A stretch of DNA of 64,000 nt from Typhlomys cinereus (GCA_023101885.1 JALPQD010000387.1:1995223-2059222), one strand, 5' to 3'; numbered from the stretch's first letter, positions 12,061 through 23,016 are shown. The notes: a model not told the origin generated them from the letters alone. A program made the numbers and translations.

Positions 12061-12677
12061 TATTGTTTTGTCTTTTAAGACCTTTCAGTTTCTGTGTGTT
12101 TTTGACTGAACTGATTTAGTTGGTATTACTACTCTAGGGCAGTTATTTACTAGTGCTTGTCTTGGAGTTAGGTATATTTGTCTGTTGTTATTGTTATTTC
12201 CTATATGAGGCTATTAGGCTGTTAGTAAATCAGTTAAGTCAGGTTAAGTAGACAGGGGGTGAATATTAGTATGGTAGAGCACTCTTACGATTTAGTATCT
12301 TGGTCATATGTGAGGGTGAGTGGTGTACTCCCTGGGGTTGTATATGTTTTTGGGGTGGCTATATGGAAAAGTTAATCTACAGTGATTAATACTAGAAAGG
12401 AGCAGTATGGTAAAAAAAAAAAAAAAGAGGTTTACTTATCTTTGGGCTGGATGTGAAGAATCTCTCCCATGTGATAGGATGATTTTAGAGGACTTCAGAT
12501 GTATGGCCTTTGTCCCTTAGAGCTTTGCTTGAGTCTCCTTTGGATTCTATTGAATTCTGAGTAGCATAGTGTCCTCCATGGACCACAACTGATGGTCCCT
12601 GGTGGGCCGGAGGGGCAGAGGGCCTGGGATGGAGGACCAGAGTGAGTCCTGTCTCGGTCGGGAGGGCAGGAGGAAAC
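12061..12677 (-). promoter_or_regulatory. Probable L1 5' UTR
   Basis: This is the part of the L1 upstream of ORF1 on the minus strand. It is more GC-rich at its outer (right) end (12590-12677) and contains a 16-base A run on the plus strand near 12411-12426. Rodent L1 5' UTRs carry the RNA polymerase II promoter. No monomer tandem repeats are visible, unlike the mouse A/Tf/Gf types. Confidence 0.55.
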
Positions 12678-12933
12678 GTGTTGAGAGAGGGGCAAACGAC
12701 CCTTGCCAGACAGCTTGTCTTTCCAAGTATATTGAAGAATGCCAGTTCTTAACCAGTTCCCTCCATTTTATCAGCCCAGAGGACGGCCCCACCCATCATG
12801 GACTCGATTCCCCCCTTCAAGTAGACAATATTCTACATATTGACTTAGAGCTTAACTACTAGTGCTTTACAAACATGCCCAGAGCCAAAGCCTTCAAGAG
12901 GCAAGTTGACACCAATTGCGATCTACCAGATTC
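12678..12933 (-). mobile_element. 3' LTR of the MaLR, proximal part
   Basis: From gtgttgagagaggggcaaa to about 12933 it matches the right two thirds of the LTRs at 2465-2874 and 14360-14768, including ttgccagacag and ccagttccctccattttat. It continues the piece that ends at 5852. Confidence 0.8.
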
Positions 12934-14359
12934 CACCCCTTATCAACTTGGTACAAAAGGACATTTCTTTTAAGCTACTCCTGTCTCCTCAGATGTTACA
13001 TTAATATTATGATGTGCATTTAATTCAATTTTAAGACCTCTCAAAGTCTAACACTAAAAACTTCTCATAGTCTAATTTTAAAATATTCAGTCATCAAAAT
13101 TTTAGTTTTATTATTTTAAAGTTCAAAGTCTCTTTTTTGAAAAATAATCTAAATTCTTTTAACTGTAAGATCCTGTCAAATTGAAACAAGTTAACAACTT
13201 TAACACAGAATAAACATTAAAATGGGATCATTAGGACAGAACCAGAAAATATGAAATTAAAACTAAAGTCTAGCAAGGTAATACCACATCCTTTAGTTTT
13301 ATATCCATCTTTTGTTGCTCATTCTATAGTCAGGGAGGCTGAAAGATTTTGGGTGATTCTATCATCACAGTCTTACAGCTCATAGTTGAACAAGTAGCTT
13401 TATCTGGCCCAAGTAGAATCTGCACTTGAGCCATCCTAAGCATATGTCCCATGGGTGTAGTATCTCCAACAACATTCTTGGCTCACTACTGTAGTTACAA
13501 ACTTAGCTTCCTTTGCAGGAACTGCAAAACTGTCACTATCCTTAGCCACTTTCCATGAACCCCTTAGTCCTGCATCAAAACCAATACTATGTGGGTGTTG
13601 TTGACAAGTTGTAAAGTGAGAATGAGATATAGCCTGGCCTATCTGAACCACAGCTATACCAACTTCTGCATGCTGACCCTGGAAAAAAAAGTCTTTTTCT
13701 CTGCAGTCAAAAATTTAGTCTGGGCTTTCATCCCCTAGACAAATGCAGAATGAAATCTCCATATAGGGTGTTATTAATTTTCCCACCGTCTTAGTTCAAA
13801 GCACTAGGTTTTTCTCCATCACTGGAGAAACCTTTCAGTCAACTCTTGTCTCCACAGATGTTACATTATGCAGATGTGTTGGCATTGACTCTTCTGCCAA
13901 TCTGGATTAAGAACTGCAATCGAATAACTCTAAAGTAGAATAAGACATATGTAGAAGAGAGCTGAGAGAGGGGCAAATGTCCATTGCCAGAGAGTATATC
14001 TGTCCATTTTCTCCAATGATGCTCATTTCTCAAATAACCACAGCTGCTCTGCTGTCTGACCTTTCTACAAAACTTCAAAGCTGCCAGCACAGCTCTCCAG
14101 TCCATCACCTTTAAATTCTGATTCACCAAGGTCCTTGTTCCCATCTGCACAATCCAGGTCTAAACAATTCAGGACTCTCAGCATCGCTACCTTCCAAACA
14201 GCCACTAAACTGTGCTTACTTAACTGTTTTCATAACCCACAAACTCAAAGTCTCCAAACATTTCCAGGTTTTTCCAATAAAACCATTCAAAATCCATAAA
14301 ATCTGCATAGCCATATTTATCAGCACCATCCCATTTTTCTGGTACCAAATTGTGTCACC
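12934..14359 (-). mobile_element. MaLR internal region, noncoding
   Basis: About 1.4 kb with no long ORF lies between the two LTRs. At the left edge it has the reverse complement of a polypurine tract (ttccaccccttatcaacttg). At the right edge it has tggtaccaaattgtgtca just inside the 5' LTR. Two parts (12981-13018 and 13840-13880) share ctcctgtctcc(t/a)cagatgtt-like sequence, and 13876-14016 is LTR-derived, so the region has been rearranged. Confidence 0.6.
13876..14016. repeat. Rearranged LTR-derived segment, half inverted
   Basis: 13876-13930 is the reverse complement of the LTR segment seen at about 5770-5815 (gattgcagttcttaa, ttggcagaagagt). 13946-14016 repeats the next LTR segment in direct orientation (gacatatg..aga, gagagtatatctgtcc), as at 14508-14575. 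The two pieces are adjacent in a normal LTR but head opposite ways here. Confidence 0.7.
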
Positions 14360-14768
14360 ATTCCTCTGCACTGTTGCTGATAAATGTGCAACCAAGTGAC
14401 TTGGGGGAACAAGATGTTTTACACAAGTTTACAGTTGCCTAGTTATAGTTCTCAATCCAGCTTGGCAGAAGAGTATGTACCAACACCTGAGGTCAAGGGA
14501 ACTGATCATGACATATGCAGAATAGTGCTGAAAGAAAGACAAATGTCCCTTGGCAGAGAGTATATCTGTCCAAGTATGCTGAAGAATGCCAACTTCCTTA
14601 ACCAGTTCCCTCCATTTTATCTACCTGCCCACCCATCATAGATTGGGTCTCCCTCATCAGTTACACAATCTCCTGCACATTTACTTAGAACTTAACTACT
14701 AATTAATTACAAATATTCCCAGAGTCAGTCTTCATTTACCAAGCTGACACCAGTAGCTATCTAAAACA
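14360..14768 (-). mobile_element. 5' LTR of the MaLR
   Basis: A full-length MT-type LTR in minus orientation: ctgcactgttgctgataaatg at the left edge, gggggaacaagatgttt, ttggcagaagagtatg and ccatttaccaagctgacacc-like ends. It aligns with 2465-2874 throughout. The right edge near aaaaca (14768) is approximate. Confidence 0.75.
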
Positions 14769-14795
14769 TTGTTATAAAGAGGAAATAATGAGTGG

Positions 14796-15105
14796 TGTCA
14801 TGGTTTGAATGTGAGTTGTCCCCCACAGGCTCATGTACTTGGATCCTCAGTTAATGTCTGGAAATGTCGCAACTTGAGGAGGTGGAGCCTTGCTGGAAGA
14901 AGGCACATCACAGATGGTGGGTCATGAGGTTGGAAAACCCTGTCCCATTTCTGCTTACAGTCTGCTCTCTGACTCCTCATTTTGTTCTCTCAGTCTCTAT
15001 GACATCTGCAGTGACTTAAGCCGCACCATCTTCTGACACCTGCCATGACTTTTCCCACTTGAGTTTCAGTGGTCTCCCAACAGTGGCAGAAAGAGTAAAT
15101 TTCAC
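14796..15105 (+). mobile_element. ORR1-type MaLR LTR
   Basis: It starts TGTCATGGTTTGAATGTG, then agttgtcccccacaggctc, gaggaggtggagccttgctgg and finally gtctcccaacagtggcag, in the order found in ORR1 LTRs. The polyadenylation signal region is degraded. It begins 28 bp after the end of the MaLR provirus. Confidence 0.8.
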
Positions 15106-15216
15106 AAATCATATTCCAAAAAGACATATGTTGGATTATATGAAGTTACCTTCCCCCCAAAGTGAATAGAATGACACATTTCAGCAGTGCCTAAGGTAAA
15201 GATTATTATTCAGGTC

Positions 15217-15260
15217 TGAGTGGTGTCATGGTTTGAATGTGAGTTGTTCCCCACAGGCTC
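15217..15260 (+). repeat. 44 bp direct repeat of the ORR1-like LTR start
   Basis: It matches 14789-14832 with one mismatch, including seven bases outside the LTR start (tgagtgg). The repeat stops abruptly after caggctc. Confidence 0.85.
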
Positions 15261-16126
15261 TATATGAACACAAAAAGTGTCTGAAATTCTATAATATTTT
15301 ACTTGAATAACCCTATTAATGTTATCCCATTCATCCCCCTTAAATATTTTCAAGTACTCTTAGCAAATATCATTCAAAGTCTGGTGACCAAGATTGAAGA
15401 TCACTTTACTTAATCATTATATTCTTCTTTCACTGGACAATTTGTTGTTATACCTTTACAGAAAGTAAGAAAAGCCAGGATATCCCTTTTCCATCTATTT
15501 CAAAGGGTCATGACTAACACACCACAAACACATGATAGATTAATAACTCAAACACATAAAAAATCCATTCACATGCATGTGTACTTGAGAACCACGTAAA
15601 ATTTTGAAACTGAAAAATCATTTTCATGGAAAAGAGAAATGTAGGAGGCAACAGCTGGTTAGAAGGAAGGGGAATAGAATTTTCCCTTCAAACATAGGAA
15701 GTACTCTTAGGCAGGTAAAGCATCCCAGGTCATCTGTCAATTGTACTCCAAAGAATAAGAAGAAAAATTTGTCTGGGTGTAGTGATGATTTTTGACCTCC
15801 TGTCTTCTCTGTAGCTAATCTCTTCCAGAAATTTGATAAGAGTCATAAGCAGAGAGTTGGAAGACAGCTGTATTTCTTTTCTGATAAGCTTTCTTAGTCA
15901 CACAAGGTAATTTTTGGTAAGAGTTCCTGCTACTGTGCTTTGAGTAAAAACATGAAGAGGTTAAAATCTTGATTCCTAGAGTTTGTCTTCAATTAAGTAT
16001 GTCAAAGAACCTCATATGGGGGCTACCATTTTCTGAGCCCCCTAATGATGTTAGTGTTATAGTAACCACTACCAAATTCTATAGGCAATTGCAATGATAT
16101 CCTATAGCTTATACTGCTTAGAGATT
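15261..16126. other. Unique stretch, no gene seen
   Basis: No repeat or coding signal is recognised between the 44 bp repeat and the TSD of the next L1. Confidence 0.4.
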
Positions 16127-16142
16127 CCATGTTCTTTTCTTT

Positions 16143-18562
16143 TTTTTCTATTTCCACTCATACAAACTTAACAGGTACACCAGTCCCCTCCCTCCCTCCA
16201 CCCCCCACCCTCATCTGTGTCCCCTTTCACTCCCCCTCCCTCTACATCCCCCAGTACCTCCCCCTCCCATCCCCAGATCATCCTTTAATGTACGTGCCAA
16301 ACTCTTCTCTGGGTCCTCCTCTCCGATGAGGTGTAAGGACCCTGTGGCATTTCCCAAAACCCTTTACTGTGTTCTCCTTAAGGATAGGAACACTACCGTG
16401 GCTGTCAATCCCTTGCCTCCAAGGATCCTAGTATCTTTAGCCCATGCTAGACTTTGTGGGGTCAATAATGTGTTGGACATTGCGCAGGGCATGCAAAGTC
16501 CAATTATGATTGCTTCAGCCCTAACTTGTGTGGAGTATCTTGCATATCATTACTTTTCCCATCCTTGTGCTCTTACAATCTTACTGCCTCCTCTTCCGCA
16601 AATTTCCCTGAACTTCAGAATGGGCAGAGATTGGGCTGGCCTAGTTCCAGATGGTTGATACAGTCTCTGATGTTCTGGATTATGGTTGGTTGATCTTTTT
16701 TTCAGTTTTGCTGCTCCTGCAATGCCCTTCACTCCCTCCTGATGGGTATTGGATGTCACCCCCTAGCCAGAGATAAAAACCTGTTAAATTAGAGTCTTGT
16801 TATAAGAGTATATTCAAAGGTAGATGGAATAAAAGTAAGAAACCTCAGTGAGGGAGGGGTCAATCACCCATTTGCAAAATGGTTACTTTCTATCTGTCGG
16901 ACTATATGCCCTCCCCTTCTGGTAAGATCATACCCCATCAGTTGTAAATGATCAGGAAGGAAAGTCTGTGAACTTAACTAGATGTCTCATTACTTGCTTG
17001 CAGTCCTTGATGGTGGCCTATTTTCTCTGCTGCAACATGGTCCCCTCTCTCCTTGTTTCTGGTGGGGCCCTCGTTCCCCATCCCTCCTGTTCATAATCTT
17101 TGCAATTACTGTGGGTATTACAGAGATTTATCCTTGAGTGTCTCTAAGTGGGTTTGGTACTAGGATCCACCTATTAGGGAGTACATACGGTGCTTAATTT
17201 TCTGTGTCTGGGATACTTCACTCAATATAATTGTTTCTAATTCCATCTATTTCCCCACGAATTCCATTAACTCATCATTTTTGATGGCTGAGTAGTACTC
17301 CATTGTGTAGATGTACCAGTTTCCTTATCCACTCGTCAACTGTTAGACATTTAGGTTGATTCCATGACTTTGCTATTGTAAACAGTGCTGCTATGAACAT
17401 GGTCTTGCTTGTATTATGGAGGTGAATTTTTGCTATATGGGGGGTTATTCCCAAAAGTGGAATAGCAAGCTCATATGCCATTTCAATCTTTAATTTCTTT
17501 AAAAATCGATACATGGCTCGCCAGAGTGGTTTTCTGAGCCTGCATTCCCACCAGCAATGTAGGAGAGTTCCCCTCTCTTCACATCCTCTCCAACATTTGG
17601 TGTTGTTTGTATTGTGGATTTTTGCCATCCTGACTGGGGTGAGATGATATCTCAGGGAAATTTTGATTTGCATTTCCCTGATGGCTAACAAAGTGGAGCA
17701 TTTTTTAAGATATTTCTTAGACATTTAAATCTCAACCCTGGTAAAGTTTCTTTTAAGTTCCAAGGCCCATTTTTTAATTGCCCCTTTTGTTTCCTTGGTG
17801 TTTATTTTCTAAGTTCTTTGTGCACTCTGGATAATAGAGCTCTATCAGATATGTGGTTAGTGAAGATTGTCTCCCATTCTGTGGGTTGCCTTTGTGCTCA
17901 GGTTACAATCTCTTTATCTGAACAGAAGCTCTTCAATTTCACAAGATCCCATCTGTTGAGTGTTGGTTGTAGTGACTGTGCTATTGGATGTCCATTTAGG
18001 AACTGTTGGCCTAGCCCTATCAGGTCGAGGGAGTTCCCTACCCTTTCAACTATGGTTTTTTATAGTCTCTGGCCTTATATCAAGGTCCTTGATCCGTTTG
18101 GAATTAATTCTTGTACATGGTTACAAGTACGGCTCCAGTTTTAATCTTCTGCATGTGGAGATACAGTATTGCCAACACCATTTGTTGAAGATCCTGTTCT
18201 TTTTCCATTGGATTTTTGGGCCCCTTTGTCAAAGATCAAATGGCTGTAGTTGTTTGGGTTTATATCTGGGTCTTCAACCCTTATCCATTGATCTGTGTGT
18301 CTATTTTGGAGCCAGTACCAGGCTGTTTTTATAACTATGGATTTGTAGTACAGACTAAGGTTTGGTATGGTGATACCTCCAGCAGTGTTTTTGTTACTCA
18401 GGATTGTTTTTGCTATCCTGGTTCTTTTGTGCCGCCATATGAATTTTGAGATTGTTTGGTCAACGTCTTTAAAGAATTGCTTTGGGATTTTAATTGGTAT
18501 GGCATTGAATTTGTATATTGCCTTTGGTAGGATGGTCATTTTTACGGTGTTAATTCTGCCAA
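16143..18562 (-). mobile_element. 5'-truncated L1, copy 2
   Basis: Minus-strand L1 from mid-ORF2 to poly(A), of the same subfamily as the L1 at 5853. An exact 16 bp TSD ccatgttcttttcttt flanks it at 16127-16142 and 18563-18578. The 3' UTR has the same G-rich block (16190-16270 in reverse). The exact TSD suggests a more recent insertion than the nearby older L1s. Confidence 0.95.
17275..18562 (-). pseudogene. L1 ORF2 C-terminal half, broken
   Basis: The fragment starts inside ORF2 at [20 protein letters not shown] and reads through [13 protein letters not shown] and [13 protein letters not shown] to HAED, then stops (18141). The C-terminal zinc-knuckle-like part reads [18 protein letters not shown] and ends GVLLSHQK at 17275. 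Intervening pieces are in other frames. It lacks endonuclease and reverse transcriptase cores, so it cannot act. Confidence 0.88.
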
Positions 18563-18578
18563 CCATGTTCTTTTCTTT

Positions 18579-19122
18579 AAGGAAAAAAAATATGTATATT
18601 AACAAATTAAAATTTCATGTTAGATCTTAATATTCAATGTGATTTTTAGAAAATTTAGACAGTTTACTTCAGATACAGATTTCAAGAATAATAGAACATA
18701 TTTCAAAAAATTCAAACTACAGGTATGTATTTATCCCATGTTACAAAAGACCATACATCCTAAATGTTTTCATTCTGTGTCTAATGTATCCATATCTTCT
18801 TGTTTATCTGAGATAAAAGGAAGTGAATGAAAGATTTTTCTGAATTTTTCACTTTGCAACTAAATTCCATTTCAGAAAGAAGACAAGAGTATGAACCACT
18901 TAAAGTTTTATCATCACTTTATAACTTCAAGGACAAATGAAAAATCTAAATTTCCATGCTAAATCTAAATCTAGCAAAATGCTGTTGTTCAAATGAATTC
19001 ATTTAGTAAAATGAAAAATTCTGTTTATAGGCCACACAAAACTCATTTCAGGTGCTCAACAGCTACATGTGACACCAGTCCCTGCTCTAATGAATAGTTC
19101 AATGCATAACACCTCCAAGTTT
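18579..19122. other. Unique stretch, no gene seen
   Basis: AT-rich DNA between two L1 insertions. Nothing recognised. Confidence 0.4.
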
Positions 19123-19137
19123 CCAATTTTGCCAGAT

Positions 19138-20247
19138 CTTTTTATTATTATTATTATTATTATTTTATTATTTCCGCTCATACAAACTTAACAGGTACAC
19201 CAGTTCCCTCCCTCCCTCTACCTCCCCAGACCCCCCTGCTCCCCCCTCTCCTCTCCCTTCCCTCTCCATTCCCTAGTGCCTCCCTCCCAATCCCGGGAGC
19301 ATCCTTTAATGTGCATGCCAAATTCTCCTCTGGGTCCTCCTCTCCGATGAGGTGCAAGGACCCAGGGACATTTCCCAGAACCCTTCTCTGTGTTCCCCTT
19401 AAGCTTAGGAACACTACTGTGACTGTCAGTCCCTAGCCTCCAAGGATCCTAGTGCCTTTAGTCCATGCTAGACTTTTGTGGGGTCAATAATGTGTTGGAC
19501 ATTGCGCAGGGCATGCAAAATCCTATTATGATTGCTTTAGCCCTAACTTGTGTGGAGTATCTTGCATATCATTACTCTTCCCATCCTTGTGCTCTTACAA
19601 TCTTACTGCTCCCTCTTCCACAAATTTCCCCGAGCTTCTGGATGGGGAGAGATTAGACTGGCCCAGTTCCAGGTGGTTGATATAGAGTCTTTGATGTTCT
19701 GGATTATGATTTGTTGATTTTTTTTTTTTGGTTTTGCTGCTCCTGCAATGTCCTTGGCTCCATCCTGATGGGTATTGGATGTCACCCCCTCGCCAGTGAT
19801 AAAAACCTGTTAAATTAGAGTCTTGTTATAAGAGCATATTCAAAGGTAGATGGAATAAAAGTTTGAGACTGGAATGAGAGAGGGGTCAATCAACCATTTG
19901 CAAAATGGTTACTTTCTATCTGCCAGACTATATGCCCTCCCCTTGTGGTTTGATCATACCACATCAGTTGCAAATGATCAGGAAGGAAAGTTTGTGAACT
20001 TAACCAGATATCTCATTACTTACTTGCAGTCCTTGATGGTGACCTATTTTCTCTGCTGTAACATGGTCCCCTCTCTCTTTGTTTCTGGTGGGGCCCTCCT
20101 TCCCCATTCCTCCTGTTTATAATCTTTACAATTACTGTAGGTATGGTTTGGTACTAGGATCCACCTATTAGGGAGTACATACGGTGCCTAATTTTCCGTG
20201 TCTGGGATACTTCACTCAATATAATTGTTTCTAATTCCATCCATTTC
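19138..20247 (-). mobile_element. 5'-truncated L1, copy 3 (3' UTR mostly)
   Basis: A 1.1 kb L1 3' end in minus orientation with an (att)n-interrupted tail at 19141-19165. An exact 15 bp TSD ccaattttgccagat is at 19123-19137 and 20248-20262. Compared with copies 1 and 2, about 35 bp is missing near 20145, between gtaggtat and ggtttggtactagg. Confidence 0.95.
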
Positions 20248-20262
20248 CCAATTTTGCCAGAT

Positions 20263-20419
20263 ATTGATGTTTTAGATACTTAAATAGCTTTTGGATGATG
20301 CTTCTTACCTGCATGTTTCTATCAGAATGGACTGTTGTCCTAACTTTTATTGTTATTGATTACAGAGAGGTGTTTTAGGGATGCCCACTTACTAGACAAT
20401 GTAACTCATGGTTGTTGGG
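20263..20419. other. Short unique stretch
   Basis: Nothing recognised between the L1 and the B4-like SINE. Confidence 0.35.
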
Positions 20420-20612
20420 AAAATGGCTTAATTGGTAGGCTGCTTTCCCAGCATGAAAAGTACCTTGAGTAAAATCCCCAGCACTGCCTAAATCCAAGCA
20501 TGATTGTACATATTGACAATCCCAGTTCATGAGAGGTGGAGGCAGGAGAGGACAAAATTCAAGGTTGACGTCAGATTAGGTTACATGAAACCCTGTCTGA
20601 AAAACAAAACAA
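20420..20612 (+). mobile_element. Old ID-B1 (B4-type) SINE
   Basis: An ID/tRNA-like head (gttgggaaaatggcttaatt, tgagtaaaatccccagcac) is joined to a B1-like part (atcccagttcatgagaggtgg, acatgaaaccctgtctgaaaaac) with an A-rich end. This composite layout is that of rodent B4/RSINE elements. Confidence 0.65.
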
Positions 20613-21480
20613 TAATTGTGCTAGATATCCAATATACGGTTTATTTTAAAGTAACTTATCCTGTTCACCTGAAATGCTGTTTTGAAGACTTGAAAATATA
20701 TTTGCATCTAGAAAAGGGGCCTATTTGTCCAAAATTTTGCTAAAATTAGAGAACATAGTCATATTTTATTATAAAAATAGTCCTTAAAGTTTCTTGTTAA
20801 AATTCTACATGGCATCTTTCAGTATTTAACTCTAAATTTTCAACCTATTCCATTGAAAAAAATTACCATACTAAACTATTAAATCAACAAGAATGACAGA
20901 GAAACAAGCAGTAATTTTTCTAGGAAATTTCTCAAAAGTATCTTCTCTGTCTGGGAATATTTCCCTAGATGAAAAATAAAATTGGAGGAGATAATAAAGA
21001 AATGAATAGAACCTTTAAATCTAGGAAAATAAAAAAAGGTACCAGCTACTTCATTCTTCTTGTGCCTTGTTTCCCAGTACAGCCCAATGATCCAGAAATA
21101 GAAAACAAGCTGAACCTATTCCTATAATCCTTCCTAAGAGCATTGGCCCACGGCACAAACACAAGGAGGAAAATAATTGTGGCTCAGGATGATATAGCCT
21201 TCTGGAATGTAAGTACTAATGTTCTGTAGTTAGAAAGTTGCCATCTACCTAACTGCATCACATAATACTCATTTCAACTGCCCTCTTTTGGAAAGACTTC
21301 CTGTGCTACCTCTTCATTGGAAAGCTGTCTTATCTCCTGATACAAACTTTCTTCCCTGAGCTTCTAGAGGATTTACTAAGTATATGATTCATATATTAAT
21401 ATTCATTCCTTGCCTTCCTAAATCTCTTGCAATCAATTTGATTACTTTTTCTGATCATAAAATTAAATATATACTCCTTT
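20613..21480. other. Unique stretch, no gene seen
   Basis: AT-rich, with no recognisable repeats or coding potential. Confidence 0.4.
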
Positions 21481-21496
21481 AAAAATACAATTTATG

Positions 21497-21643
21497 GGGG
21501 CTGGAGAGGTGGCTCAGGGACGTATAGACGCCAGGCGGAAGCAGGGGCAGCCTGCGCTTCTGGTCCTGGTAGGGCGGAGCCTGTGAATCCCAGGGCAGAA
21601 GGAGGTGGAGGTGTCCATGGTGGTTCGCGAATTCGTCCGTGGT

Positions 21644-21686
<43 letters not shown>

Positions 21687-21727
21687 ACACAGACACACAC
21701 GCGCGCGCACATACACACAGTTGAATA

Positions 21728-21758
<31 letters not shown>

Positions 21759-21765
21759 TTAAAAA
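21497..21765 (+). mobile_element. Young B2-like SINE, copy 2, with internal deletion
   Basis: Same family as copy 1, with (ca)n, gcgcgc and a long (aat)n tail. An exact 16 bp TSD aaaaatacaatttatg is at 21481-21496 and 21766-21781. About 54 bp of the head is missing between ggctcag and gacgtatagac, removing the stem-loop and the B box. Confidence 0.95.
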
Positions 21766-21781
21766 AAAAATACAATTTATG

Positions 21782-22429
21782 ACAACTTCTAAAGAATAAG
21801 ATAAAGATCAGTCATAATCCAACCAACAGGAAATGATCTCTAAAAATGGACAAATTTCCTTTTCATTTCTATACATTAGGCACACATAACTACATATCTT
21901 TTTGTTTCTAAAGCTGGAATCCATTCTGCTCATTGTCATATTTTTTACTTTGCATTCATGTGTAAACATTTCCCTGTGTTTTTGAAAAAAACAGGTAATT
22001 TTACTTCCAGTATGAATGAGTAAGCTCCTGAAAATCATCCTGTGACAAATTAAAAAGTATAAATGAAAAGCCTGTGGATTTCAAAGGGGAGTCAACTTTT
22101 GAAGCAGGTGACTGACAATGAATAAATATCATTTTTACAAACAATAGAAAACTAAAAGACTGGATCAGCAGCAGATTCGAAAGAATGAAGAGAATTGTTT
22201 GTAAAACTTATTTTAGCAGAGGAATAAAAAACATTACTTTATCTCTTCATGTCTGAAATGGGTAACTTTTTTAATCCTGCTTCAAATTTCTTTGTATAGA
22301 TAGTTGAGCAGTACACAGTCTCTTGAAGAGTCTCAAGGACACACCAACCCTGTTAAACTGACAGGCACAGGCTTTGCTTTACAAGGGCTTAGACATTTTA
22401 GAGTTCAGCTGGAGATGGAAATAGAACTG
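21782..22429. other. Unique stretch, no gene seen
   Basis: No coding or repeat signal is recognised up to the RPL29-like retrocopy. Confidence 0.4.
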
Positions 22430-22870
22430 AACATGGAGGCAGAGGTAGAATGAGAGACCATTGCAGACTGGAACTGGAATTTGGTTTGAGTCCTGGCCTG
22501 ATCTCAAACTGGCAGAACCTGAGATCCTTGGCAATACAAGCGGCAGCACAGTTCCAGAGCTCAGGGTGATCAACATAGTGAAGTTGATTGAATTTTCAAC
22601 TGACACCACGGGAATCTGCTGCTTAACCTCCTTGTGCTTGATAAATGCCTGGATAGCTCTGGCCTGAGCACACCTGCCCTTGGTCTTTCCTTGCACCTCC
22701 TTCAGGTTCTTGTGTTTCTTAGCCAGTGGAACGTTCCTCTGGAACTTGAGGGATGCCTTTCTGAGATTAACAGTTTTGTGACTGAGATTTCTTCATGCCA
22801 TTTCTGTGCAGTGTCAGGGCCTGGCTGTGAGTGACATGGCATCGTAACCATGAAGTAACCAGTGCTAAGG
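22430..22870 (-). pseudogene. RPL29-like processed pseudogene
   Basis: RPL29 is a small basic protein of the large ribosomal subunit. On the minus strand LHRNGMKKSQSQN (one frame, about 22800) and then LKFQRNVPLAKKH, ARAIQAFIKHKEVKQQIP and similar (another frame, 22740-22560) follow the order of RPL29 motifs HRNGIKKPRSQ, KFLRNMRFAKKH and [20 protein letters not shown]. The copy has at least one stop and frame change and no introns between motifs, as expected for a processed retrocopy. Its 3' poly(A) and TSD were not found, so both ends are approximate. Confidence 0.75.
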
Positions 22871-23016
22871 AACTGAAGTTTAGCCAGGGATCTCCAGACT
22901 AGCGCTGCACAAGAGTGCCTTATCAGCATGCCAGGAGACATTTACTAGGACAGCTAAGTATACAGGGTTGATGCAGGTTCATGAAGGGTGTAATGGCAAA
23001 AGCAAGCGGAGTATAG

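Larger units (their letters stand above)
5853..12677 (-). mobile_element. Near-full-length L1 inserted in the MaLR LTR
   Basis: On the minus strand it runs 5' UTR (12677-12061), ORF1 remnant (12060-10978), ORF2 remnant (10938-6960), 3' UTR with a G-rich polypurine block (about 5900-5990 read in reverse), then poly(A), seen as poly(T) at 5853. It is about 6.8 kb including a 0.3 kb SINE, so about 6.5 kb of L1, close to full length. Stops and frameshifts in both ORFs make it inactive. The LTR on the two sides rejoins in frame of alignment at gtg/ttgagag. A long TSD is not obvious: only gtgtt is shared exactly. Confidence 0.9.
5680..14768 (-). mobile_element. MaLR (MT-type) provirus interrupted by L1
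   Basis: Two related LTRs in minus orientation bracket about 1.4 kb of noncoding internal DNA. The 3' LTR is at left, in two pieces (5680-5852 and 12678-12933). The 5' LTR is at right (14360-14768). The internal edge next to the 3' LTR carries, on the minus strand, a purine run ending ataaggggtggaa, like a polypurine tract. The edge next to the 5' LTR carries a ggtaccaaattgtg-like string of the kind seen in MaLR leaders. No gag, pol or env ORF is present, as expected for non-autonomous MaLRs. Remove the L1 and the element is about 2.3 kb. No convincing TSD was found. Confidence 0.75.
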
